Shown piece after piece: positions 1 through 9,076 of a DNA stretch of 64,000 nt (within the stretch, counting starts at the first letter, position 1; each line of letters opens with the position of its first letter). The translations under genes and the position numbers were made by a program. The notes under the pieces are model-generated. The model did no database searches and had not been told where the DNA came from. It was given only the letters and a program-made list of their open reading frames with translations. The stretch is from Oscillospiraceae bacterium (GTDB lineage: Bacteria; Bacillota; Clostridia; Saccharofermentanales; Saccharofermentanaceae): NCBI GenBank assembly GCA_902780785.1, contig CACZGS010000009.1:1-64000 (forward strand), read 5' to 3'.

Positions 1-332
1 TGCTTAGAGTACAGCTTATCCTGCTTGGCAGACACTGCTGATCGAGGCTGTCATTATTCACAAAAAGCGGATCCAAATATTGGCAATATTGTATCAATTG
101 CTTTTGACAAATTTTACTTTATCCCTGGATTTTTTACTTTATCCCTGAGTTTGGCTTTTTCGATTGATTTACTTATGACATTCATGTTATTAACAAATCA
201 CTAATCAGTATCGGCTTGTAAGTCAGTATTGATAAGCATCCTGGGGATAATGGAGGTGCAGACCAATGGGTTGTTAGTATTGTTATGAGCAATAGAAGCA
301 ATTAATTATCAATTATTATGGGAGAATCTATT
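1..332. other. AT-rich leading segment without a recognised gene
   Basis: No coding region is convincing here. The segment holds a direct repeat at 112-147 and AT-rich DNA that probably carries the promoter of the small secreted protein at 333. A GGAGG-like site at 251-256 leads only into a three-codon reading frame. The left edge may be the tail of an upstream intergenic region. Confidence 0.5.
112..147. repeat. Two direct copies of a 16-mer
   Basis: TTTTACTTTATCCCTG occurs at 112-127 and again at 132-147, with a 20-bp period. A TTGACA hexamer at 104-109 lies just upstream. The role is unknown; a regulator-binding site for the gene at 333 is one possibility. Confidence 0.6.
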
Positions 333-734
333 ATGAAAAAGTTTGGGAAAAGAATTCTGGCATTAGGCGTTGCATTAGGTGTGATATGTGGTATTAGCAG
401 TGTTGCTTTTGCGGCATCAAGTCTAAGTCCCACGATTGGCGGTTATAAAGCATATGCCACAGCTACCATTGAAGAAAAAAATGCAAGTGCCTCTACAACA
501 TATACTGGTAGTGGTTCTGTAAGTGTAAATTCGAAATATATCGTTACACAATACAATTCTAACAAACAGAAAACTCTGACTGGAAGCAAAGGTTCCTACG
601 GAACTGTAAAATTAAGTTTTAAAGCACCTAATGAGTATCAAAGCAAGAGGATAACCACTACTCACAAAGTTTTTGCAACTAATCAAAGCTGGACTGGAAC
701 AACCAAAGCTTCTACTTGGGTAGACATTGTATAG
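333..734 (+). CDS. Small secreted protein of unknown function
   Basis: The start at 333 is chosen because GGGAG at 320-324 sits at proper spacing; an in-frame ATG at 318 lacks such a site. The 133-residue product begins with KK, a hydrophobic core, and a likely signal peptidase site after AFA near residue 27. The mature part of about 105 residues is rich in Ser, Thr and Tyr with no Cys, which suggests a small extracellular beta-strand protein. I do not recognise the family. A strong hairpin follows at 758-794, before the lipoprotein genes. Secretion is well supported; function is unknown. Confidence 0.7.
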   Translation: MKKFGKRILALGVALGVICGISSVAFAASSLSPTIGGYKAYATATIEEKNASASTTYTGSGSVSVNSKYIVTQYNSNKQKTLTGSKGSYGTVKLSFKAPNEYQSKRITTTHKVFATNQSWTGTTKASTWVDIV

Positions 735-757
735 AAAAACATAAGTTAATTACGATT

Positions 758-794
758 CGTGGTGGTTTTGCTTGACTAAAGCAAAATCACCACG
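758..794. other. Long intergenic hairpin without U-tract
   Basis: CGTGGTGGTTTTGCTT at 758-773 pairs with 779-794 over 16 positions, one of them a G-U pair, around a 5-base loop. The 3' flank is ATCAAAAAGC, so this is not a standard intrinsic terminator. It could protect the 3' end of the upstream transcript or terminate weakly. Confidence 0.7.
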
Positions 795-834
795 ATCAAA
801 AAGCTAAGCAACTATAAATTTAGAATTTTAATAA

Positions 835-2331
835 ATGAGAAAGAAAAAAATGAAAAAGAATTTGCAGAAGATTGTTAGCTCCATCCTGATTTCTACCACA
901 GTTTTATCTTTTGCGTCATGCGGCATAAAGGACGAAAGCTGGTCTACAGAGACAACAGCATCTAAAGTTCAGTCGACTGTAGATCCGGATGTAACAACCA
1001 TTAACTTTGCTGTTACATATTATTGCCGTATAGATGATAAAAAACTGAAACTTTTTAATGAGGAGCTTAAAAAAGACGGACATAAATACCGGCTTCAATT
1101 AACCCAGTTTGATGACGATGCTGAGAATGGTGAATATTTCAAGACCATTGAGAAGGAACTGAGAAGCGGAAATATAGATGTTGCATTTCTGGGTTATGAT
1201 GATGGGAGCAGTGAATTCATCAATCTTTTCAATTCAGGAGCTTTGCTCGATCTTGATGAGGTGATCACAACTGAAAAGGGAAAAGCACTGTATGAAGCTT
1301 TCCCAAAGGTTTGGTGGGAAAGAGTTAAGTTTAATGGACATATCTATTCCATACCGAACCCTACACCGGTAAAATGGACGGTTTTTGCCGCATTTAATAG
1401 GGATTATCTAAGCAATGAAGTAATTGAGAACTGGGATGGAAGTCTTGAAGGTATATACGAGATAGTCAAAAATGCCAAGTGGAATGACAAGGATGCCCCG
1501 CGCTTTCAATATCTGTTAAATAGTGATGATATTGGAGATCTGTTACGATGTGATATTCAAGATGGTCTTCTTTACGATTACGATACCATGAAGATAGAAA
1601 ACCCATCGGAGTCTGAGAAATTGATCAGTTATATTAAATTGCTTAATCAGATGAAAACTGAAGGATTTATGCCTAAGTCTGTGTCATATTACGCAAATAC
1701 TGCTTATATCGATGAGAAAGAAAATCTTGAATCTGGCAAGTTCCTTGTGGTATTAGCTGCTGGTGAACCAGAAGAATATTTGTTAAAAGAAAATATCAGA
1801 ATAAAACAAATTCAAAGGTGTCTTCCGTCTCAGATCGCCGCCTCAATAGGAATCTCCAAAAACACAGATAAATTAGATGCAATCATTGATTTCCTTGGAA
1901 TCCTATATGGAGAAGAAAAATACGGAAACCTTCTGCTTTATGGTAAGCAGGACGAGGACTATATACTTAAAGACGGTTATGTGGCAGACGTGGATGGTAA
2001 AGAGCGCAAAGAGTTTTATAACCACTTTACAAAAACAAATCTGAATCTGTTCATAAACACGCATCCTGTCAAGGGTGAAGGTTTTGACAGCAACCGTAAA
2101 GAAGATTACTTTTCTTTTTATGACAGCATGAAGCTGTCTCCCTTTGTAGGATTTCACCCAATTCATGAAAAAAGCGGTGTTATATCGCAAGATTTCGATG
2201 AGTTTATTGAAAGTCTCACTGTTAATAAATTTGATGAAGAATACAAGAAATACACTGCGAAACTCAAGGCAGATGGTATGGACGAATATATAAGCTCTGT
2301 AAGAAAACAGTGGGAAGAATACAACAAATGA
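835..2331 (+). CDS. Solute-binding-like lipoprotein
   Basis: The product has a positively charged start, a hydrophobic stretch and a lipobox LSFASC with the lipidated Cys at residue 29, so it should be anchored on the outer face of the membrane. The remaining 470 residues look like a family 1 type extracellular solute-binding protein: alternating strands and helices, a VAFLGYDDGSSEF segment and a YSIPNP segment typical of the hinge region. A second in-frame ATG at 850 is an equally plausible start. The stop overlaps the start of the next lipoprotein as ATGA, indicating translational coupling. No permease or ATPase gene lies next to it, so the ligand and the transport role are unknown. Confidence 0.7.
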   Translation: MRKKKMKKNLQKIVSSILISTTVLSFASCGIKDESWSTETTASKVQSTVDPDVTTINFAVTYYCRIDDKKLKLFNEELKKDGHKYRLQLTQFDDDAENGEYFKTIEKELRSGNIDVAFLGYDDGSSEFINLFNSGALLDLDEVITTEKGKALYEAFPKVWWERVKFNGHIYSIPNPTPVKWTVFAAFNRDYLSNEVIENWDGSLEGIYEIVKNAKWNDKDAPRFQYLLNSDDIGDLLRCDIQDGLLYDYDTMKIENPSESEKLISYIKLLNQMKTEGFMPKSVSYYANTAYIDEKENLESGKFLVVLAAGEPEEYLLKENIRIKQIQRCLPSQIAASIGISKNTDKLDAIIDFLGILYGEEKYGNLLLYGKQDEDYILKDGYVADVDGKERKEFYNHFTKTNLNLFINTHPVKGEGFDSNRKEDYFSFYDSMKLSPFVGFHPIHEKSGVISQDFDEFIESLTVNKFDEEYKKYTAKLKADGMDEYISSVRKQWEEYNK

Positions 2332-4721
2332 AACGAACGCTATTAAGCAAAACATTATCTCTGATCCTGATTCCCGCGATGCTGTTATCAATTGCATCGT
2401 GCGGAAAAAAGGCCTCTGGTAAAAAAGCCAAAAAGATCACGCCTGAAGATCCCTGGTTCAATGCAAAGGTTTATAGTATCGAGCCTGACCTCGACACCAA
2501 GGGGAAAGTAATCGAATATGGACAGCAACAACTGGTTGGCATAGACGATAAGTATATTGTAGTTTTTTCAAACGGAAACCTTGCACGTCCTGATGATACG
2601 GAGAATTACGATTCCCGTGATTACTCGTACTTTATTGCTACCATAGTTGACAGGAATACAGGAGATAAGATTCGTTCTATTGATTTGAATCAGTATCTTT
2701 CCGACCAGGGATTTGTAAGCTCCGTCGAGTATCATAATGGCAAGATCACATCGAGAATTTACAATTATCAGGGGGAATCGCAAGTTGTTGTCGAGGTTGA
2801 TAACGATGTGCTAACTGGAGAGAAAACTGATGAACGAGATCTTGGCGAAAATGACGGCTCGGGAGATTACGAGAGATTTATTGCAGGGAAATATATTGTT
2901 CTGGCAAAGTCGGAATATGACATTTCATCAGATAAATCTTCTTACAAGCTTAAAATCATTTCTTCTGAAGGAGAAGAGCATATTGTTGTTATAAAATCGG
3001 ACTGCTACTACCTGGGGGGTATTCCGATCATATTGTCTTTAGATGACGATAGACTCATGGTGCCTTTCCCGTGGACATCGGCTAATGAATCGTCATATTT
3101 TGAAGTTGATATCAAGGCTGAAAAGGCAGTTGAAGTAGACGGCAAAGACTACGAATGGATCGATTTCAAAAGGATTAATAACACATTTGGCGGTAAGGAC
3201 GGACAGGCATATTTCGCAAATTCTGTCGGTATCTCAAAGATCGACATGAAGAACAAAAAGATCGAAGATTTCTTCAACTACAATGCCTGTCCGATCAATA
3301 AAGAACTTCTCTGCAATAGCACGATAGCAGATTGTTCAGAAAACGGCATCATTCTTCTCGGAGGCCGTGTCGGAACTTTCTCGTTAATTAATTCTATTAA
3401 AGCAAACTTCGATATATATGTAATAACGAAGGCCACAGAAAACCCTAATGCGGGAAAGACTGTTCTTGAACTCTATGCCGCGAACGGATATGTGGATCAG
3501 ACGATCTCCGAAGCGATGGTCCGTTTTAATGAGGCGAACAAAGACTACTTCATCGAAGTTACAGGCCGCTACACAGCTGATGGAATATATAACCGCCAGT
3601 TGACTGAAAGCGAGGATGATGTAACAAATGTTATGCTTCAGAACAATTTGTCTCTGAACGACAAACTCGCAATGGACATTATGAATGGTGTTGGTCCGGA
3701 TATCCTGATTATCAGCGATGATATGGGACGGCTGAACAATCCGAATAATCTGGCTGATTTAAGTAAATATCTGGGTGATCTCGATACCGAAAAGTATTTT
3801 ATGAACGTGTTCAACGCGGCAAAGACGGACGGCAAGTTATATCAGCTTCCGATAACCTTCAGGATTGAAGGCATACAAACAGATTCTGCAAATGCCGGTG
3901 CTTCAGGTCTTGGTTTTACGACTAAGGAGTATGAAAAATTTCTCTATGGTCCGTTGAATGGCTATGATCTTAATCAGTCCGGACAAGCTTATTATTTTGC
4001 AACTCTGTTTAATTCGATGAGCGACAAGTTTATCATTAACGGTAAAGTTGATTTCTCAGGGCCGGAATTCGCAGAGTTAGCAGAATTCGTTAAGAACAAT
4101 GTCCAGGAGAAAGCTCCTTCGATGGATTCCGAGGAAATGTATCTTGAGAAACGTAATCAGAACGACAGAATAGCACGTCTAACGACTTATGGTTCGTTCA
4201 CCATGTATCTTGCTGGAGTTAATGAACTTCAGGGTGCAAGAGCAATTCTCGGCATCCCTTCTGCTGATGGGCGTGGTCCCTTGCTTTGCTCTGATCTCTC
4301 AGTAGCTGTTTCTTCTCAGGCTGTGAATATCGATGCCTGCGCAGAATTTGCGAAAATTCTTCTGTCCGATGAGATTCAGTATAAGTTTGCAGAATCTAAT
4401 CGTTTCATTGTGAGTCGCGATGCCTATAAGAAAGTCTCAAATCTTGTTATTGATTACTGCAACAGTCCCAGAGCAAACAATGAATTCAGCATTAATCATT
4501 TTACCTATGAGCCAATCAAGAACAGGATGAAATTCACTGAAGACGACATGGCATATCTCGAGAATATAATCCTTAGCTGCACTCATTTTGATTCTTCAGA
4601 TGCAGCTATCAACATCATCCTGATTGAAGAGATGCCACCTTATTTCGTAGGACAGAAAGATCTTAAATCGGTTATCAAGATCGCCCAGGACAGAGCGCAG
4701 AAAGTCCTGAACGAGAGATAA
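2328..4721 (+). CDS. Large lipoprotein: propeller-like half plus solute-binding half
   Basis: ATG at 2328 overlaps the preceding stop and is preceded by a GGGAAG site; the lipobox LSIASC puts the lipidated Cys at residue 25. Residues about 40-370 consist of repeated beta-rich units (for example IDDKYIVVFSNGNLA and ISKIDMKNKKIEDFF) that look like a beta-propeller. Residues about 377-797 resemble an extracellular solute-binding domain, with GVGPDILIISDD and YQLPITFRIEG segments. It is co-translated with the smaller solute-binding-like lipoprotein before it. No transporter is adjacent, so a sensing or polysaccharide-binding role is only inferred. Confidence 0.7.
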   Translation: MKRTLLSKTLSLILIPAMLLSIASCGKKASGKKAKKITPEDPWFNAKVYSIEPDLDTKGKVIEYGQQQLVGIDDKYIVVFSNGNLARPDDTENYDSRDYSYFIATIVDRNTGDKIRSIDLNQYLSDQGFVSSVEYHNGKITSRIYNYQGESQVVVEVDNDVLTGEKTDERDLGENDGSGDYERFIAGKYIVLAKSEYDISSDKSSYKLKIISSEGEEHIVVIKSDCYYLGGIPIILSLDDDRLMVPFPWTSANESSYFEVDIKAEKAVEVDGKDYEWIDFKRINNTFGGKDGQAYFANSVGISKIDMKNKKIEDFFNYNACPINKELLCNSTIADCSENGIILLGGRVGTFSLINSIKANFDIYVITKATENPNAGKTVLELYAANGYVDQTISEAMVRFNEANKDYFIEVTGRYTADGIYNRQLTESEDDVTNVMLQNNLSLNDKLAMDIMNGVGPDILIISDDMGRLNNPNNLADLSKYLGDLDTEKYFMNVFNAAKTDGKLYQLPITFRIEGIQTDSANAGASGLGFTTKEYEKFLYGPLNGYDLNQSGQAYYFATLFNSMSDKFIINGKVDFSGPEFAELAEFVKNNVQEKAPSMDSEEMYLEKRNQNDRIARLTTYGSFTMYLAGVNELQGARAILGIPSADGRGPLLCSDLSVAVSSQAVNIDACAEFAKILLSDEIQYKFAESNRFIVSRDAYKKVSNLVIDYCNSPRANNEFSINHFTYEPIKNRMKFTEDDMAYLENIILSCTHFDSSDAAINIILIEEMPPYFVGQKDLKSVIKIAQDRAQKVLNER

Positions 4722-4724
4722 CTA

Positions 4725-4752
4725 AAAGGCTGCCCCATAGGAGCAGCCTTTA
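4725..4752. terminator. Bidirectional intrinsic terminator
   Basis: AAAGGCTGC and GCAGCCTTT form a 9-bp stem around a short loop, flanked by A and T runs on the two sides. It sits between two convergent genes (ends at 4721 and 4772) and can serve both. Confidence 0.85.
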
Positions 4753-4771
4753 TTTTCAAACTTTATAGAAC

Positions 4772-6760
4772 TTAAAGCACTACGTTGATGCCTTCGATGT
4801 CGAGCGTAGCGAACGGTCCCGGAATGATGGCACTTCTCTTTGCACCGAAGTAGTCTGTGTCGAAGATGATGTCGTTGCCGTCCTTGTCTTCAAATCTCTG
4901 CTGCGGCTCAAATGCCTTGCCGAGGACGTCGGTGGTGACCAGAGAAGATGTGAACGAGCCGATGGCATCTGCGAGATTGGTGTCGAGATAAACCTTGTCG
5001 CCTTCTTCGCGCACATTTACATAGACGTCAGTCTTCTCGTCCATAAGGTAGTTCTTCTCCTTGCAGAAGCGCTGGGCGCCGCCCAAGTATGCGTTGCCGT
5101 CGATCCAGACGGGAAGGTGGCCGAAGTGGGCCTTTGCGATCTTCATCATGTCTGGTGTGTCGCTGTCCATGTCGAACTGCTTGATCCAGTCTTCGTAGAG
5201 AGGGTAGTGGTCCCAGACGTGTGTGCCGACTACGCGCTCTTCTTCCCAGATCTCTCCGTCGTCGAAGCGGGAGATAAGTGACTCCTTGGGGTGCTTCTGG
5301 AAGAAGATGTTGTTATAGAATCTGTCGTCGCCGTGGAGGATCGTCATGAAGCCCATGACTTCGGTCCTGTGCGGCATGTGGTAAGGCGTGTAGCGCCAGT
5401 CTGTGCCTTCGCCGACGGATGTGAATGCGCCGCAGATAAGGTTGTGGACCATTGCGACACCCTGTGTTGCGATACGGAGCGTAGCGTCGGAGAGCAAGAT
5501 ATTGTTGTCGATAAGAGTAGGACCGTGGCCGACTTCGACGAAAATATCTTCGCTGCCCATGCCGCCCTTGAGAGGTGCTGCATATTCAGGACGCTGGTTG
5601 TCGTGAAGGAGATTCTGTGTGATGCGGGTACCCTGTGCTTCCCAGTCTGTCCAGATGCCCATGACGCAGTGGTGGATGTGGTTGCGTCTCATGATGACGT
5701 CGATAGCTGCGTGGAGCTTGATGCCGGCAACTTCAGCGCCGCCAAGTTCCATCATGTTGTTGATGTGGTGGATATGGTTGTCTTCGATGATAGAGAAGAC
5801 AGCGCCCATACGGCCGATGATGCCGCCCTGCTCGCAGTGGTGGATGTTGTTGCGGCGGACGATGTGGCTGCCGATGTTTTCCTTGAGCCAGCCGTGATAC
5901 TGTCCTCTGCAGACTGCGTCACGCTCCATCTGCGTGGGGCTCTTAAGATGTTCATATGTGAAGTAATGGTTGTTCTCGGGATCCAAGTACTTGCCGAGGC
6001 CGATGCCTGAGCACTTGGAGAAATAGACTTCGTTGTCTTCGATGATCCAGCCCTTTGACCAGTGAGGTCCGATCATGCCTTCCTGCCATGCTGCCGGAGG
6101 TGCCCAGTTGGTAGCGGCTTTGCAGATCTTGAAGCCCCTTACCGTGATGTAGTTGCGGCCAGTCTCGGCGGGGAAGAAGCACATTCTTCTGACGTTGATC
6201 TCGGTCATCTCGGAGTTCGGTTCGAGGCCGCCGAAGTTAGCGTAGATGACGGTCTGGTCGCCTTTCTCTTCTGCGTACCACTTGTATTTCGACTCCTCGG
6301 GAACCCATGAGCACTTGTAGACCTGGGCCTTGAGAACTTCGTCGATGGAAGCTGCTTCGTAGAGTCTTCTGTCGTTGATGTAAACGCATCCTACATGTCT
6401 GTTCTTGCCTGCGAAATACCAGTCGCCGTAGCAGAATGTCGTGTAGGGATTGTAGTCGGGCGCGAACATGGAGTTGTCGACCGTGCACATGTAAACGTCT
6501 CCGTCGTAGGGCTTCCAGGTGGTGATCTGCTCTGCGCCGGAGATCGTTGCGCCCAAAGGCACGTCGCTCACGTATGTGATGCGCGCGTCTTCGGTACCGC
6601 CGTTGGCAGGTGAGACATACTCTCTGTATACACCGGGTGCTACGTGGACAGTGTCGCCGGGCTGTGCGATAGCAGCTGCTTCGGAGATCGTGCCGAAAGG
6701 CTTCTCCTTCGTGCCGTCGCCTGAGTTGTTAAGGAATTTGATGTCTACATAAAGTTCCAT
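4772..6760 (-). CDS. GH120 family beta-xylosidase
   Basis: This 662-residue protein should release xylose from xylo-oligosaccharides. It matches my memory of Thermoanaerobacterium XylC (GH120) along its whole length: an N-terminal strand region (KPFGTISEAAAIAQPGDTV), then a right-handed beta-helix with repeated HNxIHHC-like turns. Asp372 in WTDWEAQGT corresponds to the family nucleophile and Glu409 in FVEVGHGP to the acid/base. About ten extra residues (REYAAPLKGG region) lie between them compared with XylC. There is no signal peptide, so it probably acts in the cytosol on imported oligosaccharides. AGAGG lies ahead of the ATG. No xylan transporter is adjacent. Confidence 0.88.
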   Translation of the reverse strand: MELYVDIKFLNNSGDGTKEKPFGTISEAAAIAQPGDTVHVAPGVYREYVSPANGGTEDARITYVSDVPLGATISGAEQITTWKPYDGDVYMCTVDNSMFAPDYNPYTTFCYGDWYFAGKNRHVGCVYINDRRLYEAASIDEVLKAQVYKCSWVPEESKYKWYAEEKGDQTVIYANFGGLEPNSEMTEINVRRMCFFPAETGRNYITVRGFKICKAATNWAPPAAWQEGMIGPHWSKGWIIEDNEVYFSKCSGIGLGKYLDPENNHYFTYEHLKSPTQMERDAVCRGQYHGWLKENIGSHIVRRNNIHHCEQGGIIGRMGAVFSIIEDNHIHHINNMMELGGAEVAGIKLHAAIDVIMRRNHIHHCVMGIWTDWEAQGTRITQNLLHDNQRPEYAAPLKGGMGSEDIFVEVGHGPTLIDNNILLSDATLRIATQGVAMVHNLICGAFTSVGEGTDWRYTPYHMPHRTEVMGFMTILHGDDRFYNNIFFQKHPKESLISRFDDGEIWEEERVVGTHVWDHYPLYEDWIKQFDMDSDTPDMMKIAKAHFGHLPVWIDGNAYLGGAQRFCKEKNYLMDEKTDVYVNVREEGDKVYLDTNLADAIGSFTSSLVTTDVLGKAFEPQQRFEDKDGNDIIFDTDYFGAKRSAIIPGPFATLDIEGINVVL

Positions 6761-6895
6761 GGCGGTACCTCTTTTCTAAGGATTTTTTGACTATGGATTT
6801 AATATAACAACGCGCGGGCGGGAAGTATATAAGAATTTGAGATATAAGTGTTGTAATGCTTTTCGGGTTCTCGCGAAAAAATTTAGCATACCCTG

Positions 6896-6924
6896 TTGAC
6901 ATCGTTTTCGAGGGGTGTTATAGT
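6896..6924 (+). promoter_or_regulatory. Sigma-A promoter of the padR operon
   Basis: TTGACA at 6896-6901 and TATAGT at 6919-6924 are separated by exactly 17 bases. Transcription would begin near 6931, inside the tandem repeats that follow. Confidence 0.85.
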
Positions 6925-6928
6925 TACC

Positions 6929-6987
6929 ACGACAGACGTAGTACGACAGTCATAGCAACGACACTCGTAGCAACGACAGTCGTAACA
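6929..6987 (+). promoter_or_regulatory. Four tandem 15-bp units, probable PadR operator
   Basis: Units begin at 6929, 6943, 6958 and 6973 and read like ACGACAGTCGTAGCA, with small variations. The core ACGAC-N-GTCGT is itself an inverted repeat. The array overlaps the expected transcription start and ends just ahead of the PadR start codon, a position suited to autorepression. Binding by the PadR protein is inferred from the location. Confidence 0.7.
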
Positions 6988-7008
6988 AAAACTGGAAGGA
7001 GATAGACT

Positions 7009-7341
7009 ATGGCAGAAATCAGCAGCGATGTCATTAGAGGATATAACGACATCATCATTCTGTTCCTGCTTCTTAATTCACCGTCATACGGATACGAGAT
7101 CTCAAAGCAGATCCGCACGATGTCCGAAGACAAGTACATCATCAAGGAAACGACGCTCTACTCGGCATTCACGAGAATGGAGAAGAACGGGTTCATCGAG
7201 TCTTTCGTAGATGAGGATCTGGCAGGCGGAAAGAAGAGGACTTATTACCGCATCACACCGGCCGGCAGGGAGTATTACCGCGCTAAGTGTGAGGAGTGGA
7301 CACTTACAAAAGAAGTTATCGAAAAGTTTATTGCAGGTTGA
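7009..7341 (+). CDS. PadR family transcriptional regulator
   Basis: The 110-residue product shows the PadR winged helix: ILFLLLNSPSYGYEISKQI, then ETTLYSAFTRMEKNGFI, and the wing GGKKRTYYRITPAGREYY. The C-terminal dimerisation helix is short, as in the small PadR subfamily. GGAAGGAG precedes the ATG. It is followed after 14 bases by a HAAS/DUF4097 membrane protein, the usual partner of such PadR genes, and probably represses this two-gene unit through the tandem repeats in its own promoter. Confidence 0.9.
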   Translation: MAEISSDVIRGYNDIIILFLLLNSPSYGYEISKQIRTMSEDKYIIKETTLYSAFTRMEKNGFIESFVDEDLAGGKKRTYYRITPAGREYYRAKCEEWTLTKEVIEKFIAG

Positions 7342-7355
7342 GGGGAGTACATAAA

Positions 7356-8987
7356 ATGAACGCAATTAGAAATTATCTGGACAATATGTTCCGAAACCTT
7401 CCGAACACGGAAGCTGTAAGGAGAGCCAAATCAGAGCTTCTCCAAATGATGGAAGATAAGTACGAAGAGCTTATCTCCGAAGGCAAGACAGAGAACGAGG
7501 CTGTCGGTATCGTTATCTCAGAATTCGGTAATCTCGACGAGCTCGCAGATTCACTTGGAATCTCTGAGGCAGTTACCGAGAATCCCGTTGAAGACAAGCC
7601 GATGCTCTCAATGGACAGAGTCAAGGAATACCTCAGCATGAACAATACAAGAGCGATCCTTACACCTCTGGGTATCGCGCTCTGCATCTTAAGCGTAGTA
7701 TCACCGATCCTTGCAAACATCCTGCCGGTCGACCTTGATATAATCGGAGCAGGTGGAATGTTCGGAATCATCGCGATCGCCGTAGGACTCTTTATCTTCT
7801 CCGGCATCAAGAGCAAGGAATTTGCGGAAGTTAAGAATAAGGAATGCTCACTCAGCATTGAAGGCGCTGAGTATGTAAGAAACGAAAGAAGAGGATTTAA
7901 GAACTCATACGGACTTATGTCTTCCTTCGGTATCGGCCTTTGCATCCTGAGCTTCCTCAATCCGATCCTTCTCGATAAGATCCCGTTCATAAACTCAAAT
8001 GTCGGCGCTGCAATGATGTTCGTATTCGTTGCACTTGGCGTATTCCTTATCACATCCGCCAATACAAGAATGAACGGTTACGACAGACTTCTTGCCCTCA
8101 ATGAATCAGGCAAGATGAGCGAAGAATTCGTTCCCAAGTCAGACCGCAAGGTCAACAAGGCTCCCATCATCATCTGCTCCATCATTGCGATCGCAGTAGT
8201 TGTCATCTCAGCAGGTGTCAGATTCGTAATTCCTTTCGTAACAGGCGTATTCATTAAGGATGACATCATCGATACAGTTGCTACAACATATGAATTAACA
8301 GACGGAGATACAGTCGATATGCAGGGCGAAGTAAATTCTATCAAGTTGGATCTTAAGGCTTGCGAAGTAGCATTTGAGGTCAAGGACGGATCAGGTCTTA
8401 TGGGAATCGAGTATTCCGGCGACAAGAGACTTAAGCCTGAAGTTACTTTCGAGAACGGCAAGCTCGTTGCAACACAGAAGAACAAGCAGAGCTTCTCATT
8501 CTACTCGATCAACAGCCCCAGGCTCACGATCACGCTCGGTACTGATGTATATCTCGATAATCTCGAAATGAACATCAACGCAGGCGACATCAACATGAAG
8601 AATGTAAAGGGAGATTATCTCTTCGGCGATTTCAACGCAGGCAACATCGTTATCAAGAACTGCATATTCAACAAGGCTGACCTCGATGCAGATGCAGGCA
8701 ACATCCAGATCGACGATTCCTCATTCAAGATCCTTAAGATCGAGACAAACGCAGGAAATGTTCAGATCCACGATACGGATCTTGAGACAGTTGAGGTCAA
8801 CTCAGACTTCGGAAACGTAGAGATCAAGGGCTTGGACGACCTTGATGCATACGATATCGAGTGCGATGTTGATGCAGGTTCGATCCAGGTCGGCAGGAGC
8901 TCATCAGGCAGACATTACAGTTCAAAGGGTGCAGGTCCGGGCTCTATCAAGGTAGAGGTTGACGCAGGAAACATCGAGATCAAGTAA
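7356..8987 (+). CDS. HAAS-domain membrane protein with C-terminal DUF4097 domain
   Basis: The start at 7356 has GGGGAG upstream, after the padR stop. Residues 1-70 form a three-helix domain (MFRNLPNTEAVRRAKSELL; FGNLDELADSLG) like the HAAS/DUF1700 region found beside PadR proteins. Five membrane segments follow at about 101-123, 130-150, 187-208, 214-234 and 269-297. Residues about 320-543 are a DUF4097 beta-helix with repeated short turns such as NAGDINMKNVKG and DAGNIQIDDS. The protein probably displays the DUF4097 domain outside the membrane. Function in envelope stress or adhesion is inference from the family. Confidence 0.85.
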   Translation: MNAIRNYLDNMFRNLPNTEAVRRAKSELLQMMEDKYEELISEGKTENEAVGIVISEFGNLDELADSLGISEAVTENPVEDKPMLSMDRVKEYLSMNNTRAILTPLGIALCILSVVSPILANILPVDLDIIGAGGMFGIIAIAVGLFIFSGIKSKEFAEVKNKECSLSIEGAEYVRNERRGFKNSYGLMSSFGIGLCILSFLNPILLDKIPFINSNVGAAMMFVFVALGVFLITSANTRMNGYDRLLALNESGKMSEEFVPKSDRKVNKAPIIICSIIAIAVVVISAGVRFVIPFVTGVFIKDDIIDTVATTYELTDGDTVDMQGEVNSIKLDLKACEVAFEVKDGSGLMGIEYSGDKRLKPEVTFENGKLVATQKNKQSFSFYSINSPRLTITLGTDVYLDNLEMNINAGDINMKNVKGDYLFGDFNAGNIVIKNCIFNKADLDADAGNIQIDDSSFKILKIETNAGNVQIHDTDLETVEVNSDFGNVEIKGLDDLDAYDIECDVDAGSIQVGRSSSGRHYSSKGAGPGSIKVEVDAGNIEIK

Positions 8988-9025
8988 GAGTTCATTGTCC
9001 GGGCCGTAACAGGCCCGGGGAACTC
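8988..9025. other. Two-part intergenic hairpin
   Basis: GAGTTC at 8988-8993 pairs with GAACTC at 9020-9025, and CCGGGCC at 8999-9005 pairs with GGCCCGG at 9012-9018 inside it. No T run follows. It may be a transcript-end stabiliser between the DUF4097 gene and cdd. Confidence 0.6.
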
Positions 9026-9076
9026 GAAAAACGGTACTGGCAAAAGGCACGGTATATCTTTAAAGGAGGCTTAAAG

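Noticed and set aside
333..734. Bacteriocin of the lactococcin 972 type
   Set aside because: Size and signal fit, but the family motifs and the immunity or ABC genes are absent.
5291..6010. A 239-codon frame opposite the GH120 gene
   Set aside because: It is a shadow of the beta-xylosidase on the other strand, rich in Asp, Val and Ala from complementary codons, with no SD.
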